A stretch of DNA of 6,317 bases from an uncultured Oscillospiraceae bacterium. GTDB lineage: Bacteria; Bacillota; Clostridia; Oscillospirales; Acutalibacteraceae. Of the stretch, positions 6,099 to 6,317 are shown one piece after another. The notes below the pieces were generated by a model. That model was not told where the DNA came from, ran no database searches, and saw nothing but the letters and a program-made list of their open reading frames with translations. The DNA lies in contig URJF01000088.1 in NCBI GenBank assembly GCA_900548085.1, positions 1-6,317 of the forward strand, written 5' to 3'. Numbering within the stretch: the first letter of the stretch is position 1; the number at the start of each line of letters is the position of its first letter. The position numbers and the translations under genes were made by a program.

Positions 6099-6127
6099 TT
6101 GAAAACCTACTGAAATGGTGGTATTAT
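6099..6127 (+). promoter_or_regulatory. Sigma-A-type promoter of the Rrf2-family gene
   Basis: TTGAAA (6099-6104) and TATTAT (6122-6127) are 17 nt apart, with TGG just before the -10 (extended -10). Transcription should start near 6134. The spacer contains an imperfect dyad, ACCTAC (6105-6110) TGAAAT GGTGGT (6117-6122), which could be an autoregulatory operator because many Rrf2 proteins bind their own promoters. The promoter is well supported; the operator is a guess. Confidence 0.65.
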
Positions 6128-6159
6128 ATATTCATACAATTCTTTTAAGGAGAAAAGAT

Positions 6160-6317
6160 ATGAAAATTTCTACAAAAGGCAGATATGCTTTGCGCATGAT
6201 GGTTGACCTTGCGCAGCATCAGGGAGACGGATATGTTTCGCTGAAAGATATTGCAAATCGCCAAAATATTTCTAAAAAGTACTTGGAGCAAATTGTGGCT
6301 ATGCTCAACAGACCCGA
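6160..6317 (+). CDS. Rrf2-family transcriptional regulator, N-terminal part (3' truncated)
   Basis: The visible 52 codons begin MKISTKGRYALRMMVDLA, the hallmark N-terminus of Rrf2 regulators, and continue through a winged helix-turn-helix (VSLKDIANRQNISKKYLEQIV, in which ISKKYLEQI is the recognition-helix signature). The frame is open to the right edge, so the gene continues. ATG 6160 is preceded by AAGGAG (6147-6152) with 7-nt spacing. Family members include IscR (Fe-S sensing), CymR (cysteine metabolism) and NsrR (nitric oxide). The cysteine cluster that would identify an Fe-S type lies further downstream, out of view. In clostridia such genes often precede iscS/nifU genes, but none is visible here, so the specific role is undetermined. 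Confidence 0.93.
   Translation, partial: MKISTKGRYALRMMVDLAQHQGDGYVSLKDIANRQNISKKYLEQIVAMLNRP

Overview
The window looks like a chromosomal segment of a low-to-moderate-GC Firmicute, most likely a gut-type clostridium of the Ruminococcaceae/Oscillospiraceae kind. The evidence is a ClpC-type unfoldase, strong Shine-Dalgarno sites before each inspected start, a BMP-family lipoprotein with a Gram-positive-style lipobox, a clostridial-looking Rrf2 regulator, and the sequence flavour of the salvage enzymes. The species assignment is inference. No tRNA, rRNA, CRISPR array, insertion sequence or phage gene is visible.

Layout: (1) 2-988, + strand, the C-terminal 328 residues of ClpC (second AAA+ module), cut by the left edge. 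(2) 995-1023, a hairpin with A/T tracts on both sides that can terminate transcription from both directions between convergent genes. (3) 1027-4049, - strand, a tight three-gene operon transcribed in the order purine nucleoside phosphorylase, methylthioribose-1-phosphate isomerase (mtnA), MtaD-type nucleoside deaminase. (4) 4050-4187, a divergent control region with two back-to-back promoters. (5) 4188-6023, + strand, a lipoprotein of the BMP/PnrA nucleoside-binding family whose two-lobed domain is interrupted by about 220 residues of InlB-B-like repeats. (6) 6044-6066, a probable terminator. (7) 6099-6127, a promoter, then the first 52 codons of an Rrf2-family regulator running off the right edge.

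How the genes may work together: the three-gene operon spells out a deamination-first salvage route for 5'-methylthioadenosine (MTA) and possibly 5'-deoxyadenosine. The deaminase makes the inosine-type nucleoside, the phosphorylase splits it into hypoxanthine and a 5-substituted ribose 1-phosphate, and MtnA isomerises that to the ribulose 1-phosphate. The phosphorylase appears to have Gly where ordinary PNPs keep the His that holds the 5'-hydroxyl, which fits a 5'-modified substrate. The divergent lipoprotein belongs to a family that includes purine-nucleoside receptors, so import and salvage may be linked. No permease or ATPase genes are in view. The most unusual objects are this operon with its altered phosphorylase pocket and the repeat-interrupted binding protein.

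Two starts were moved inward from the longest open frames. The phosphorylase starts at 4049, because a longer start would overlap its own promoter. The deaminase starts at 2274, because the longer TTG start would place its Shine-Dalgarno inside the coding region.
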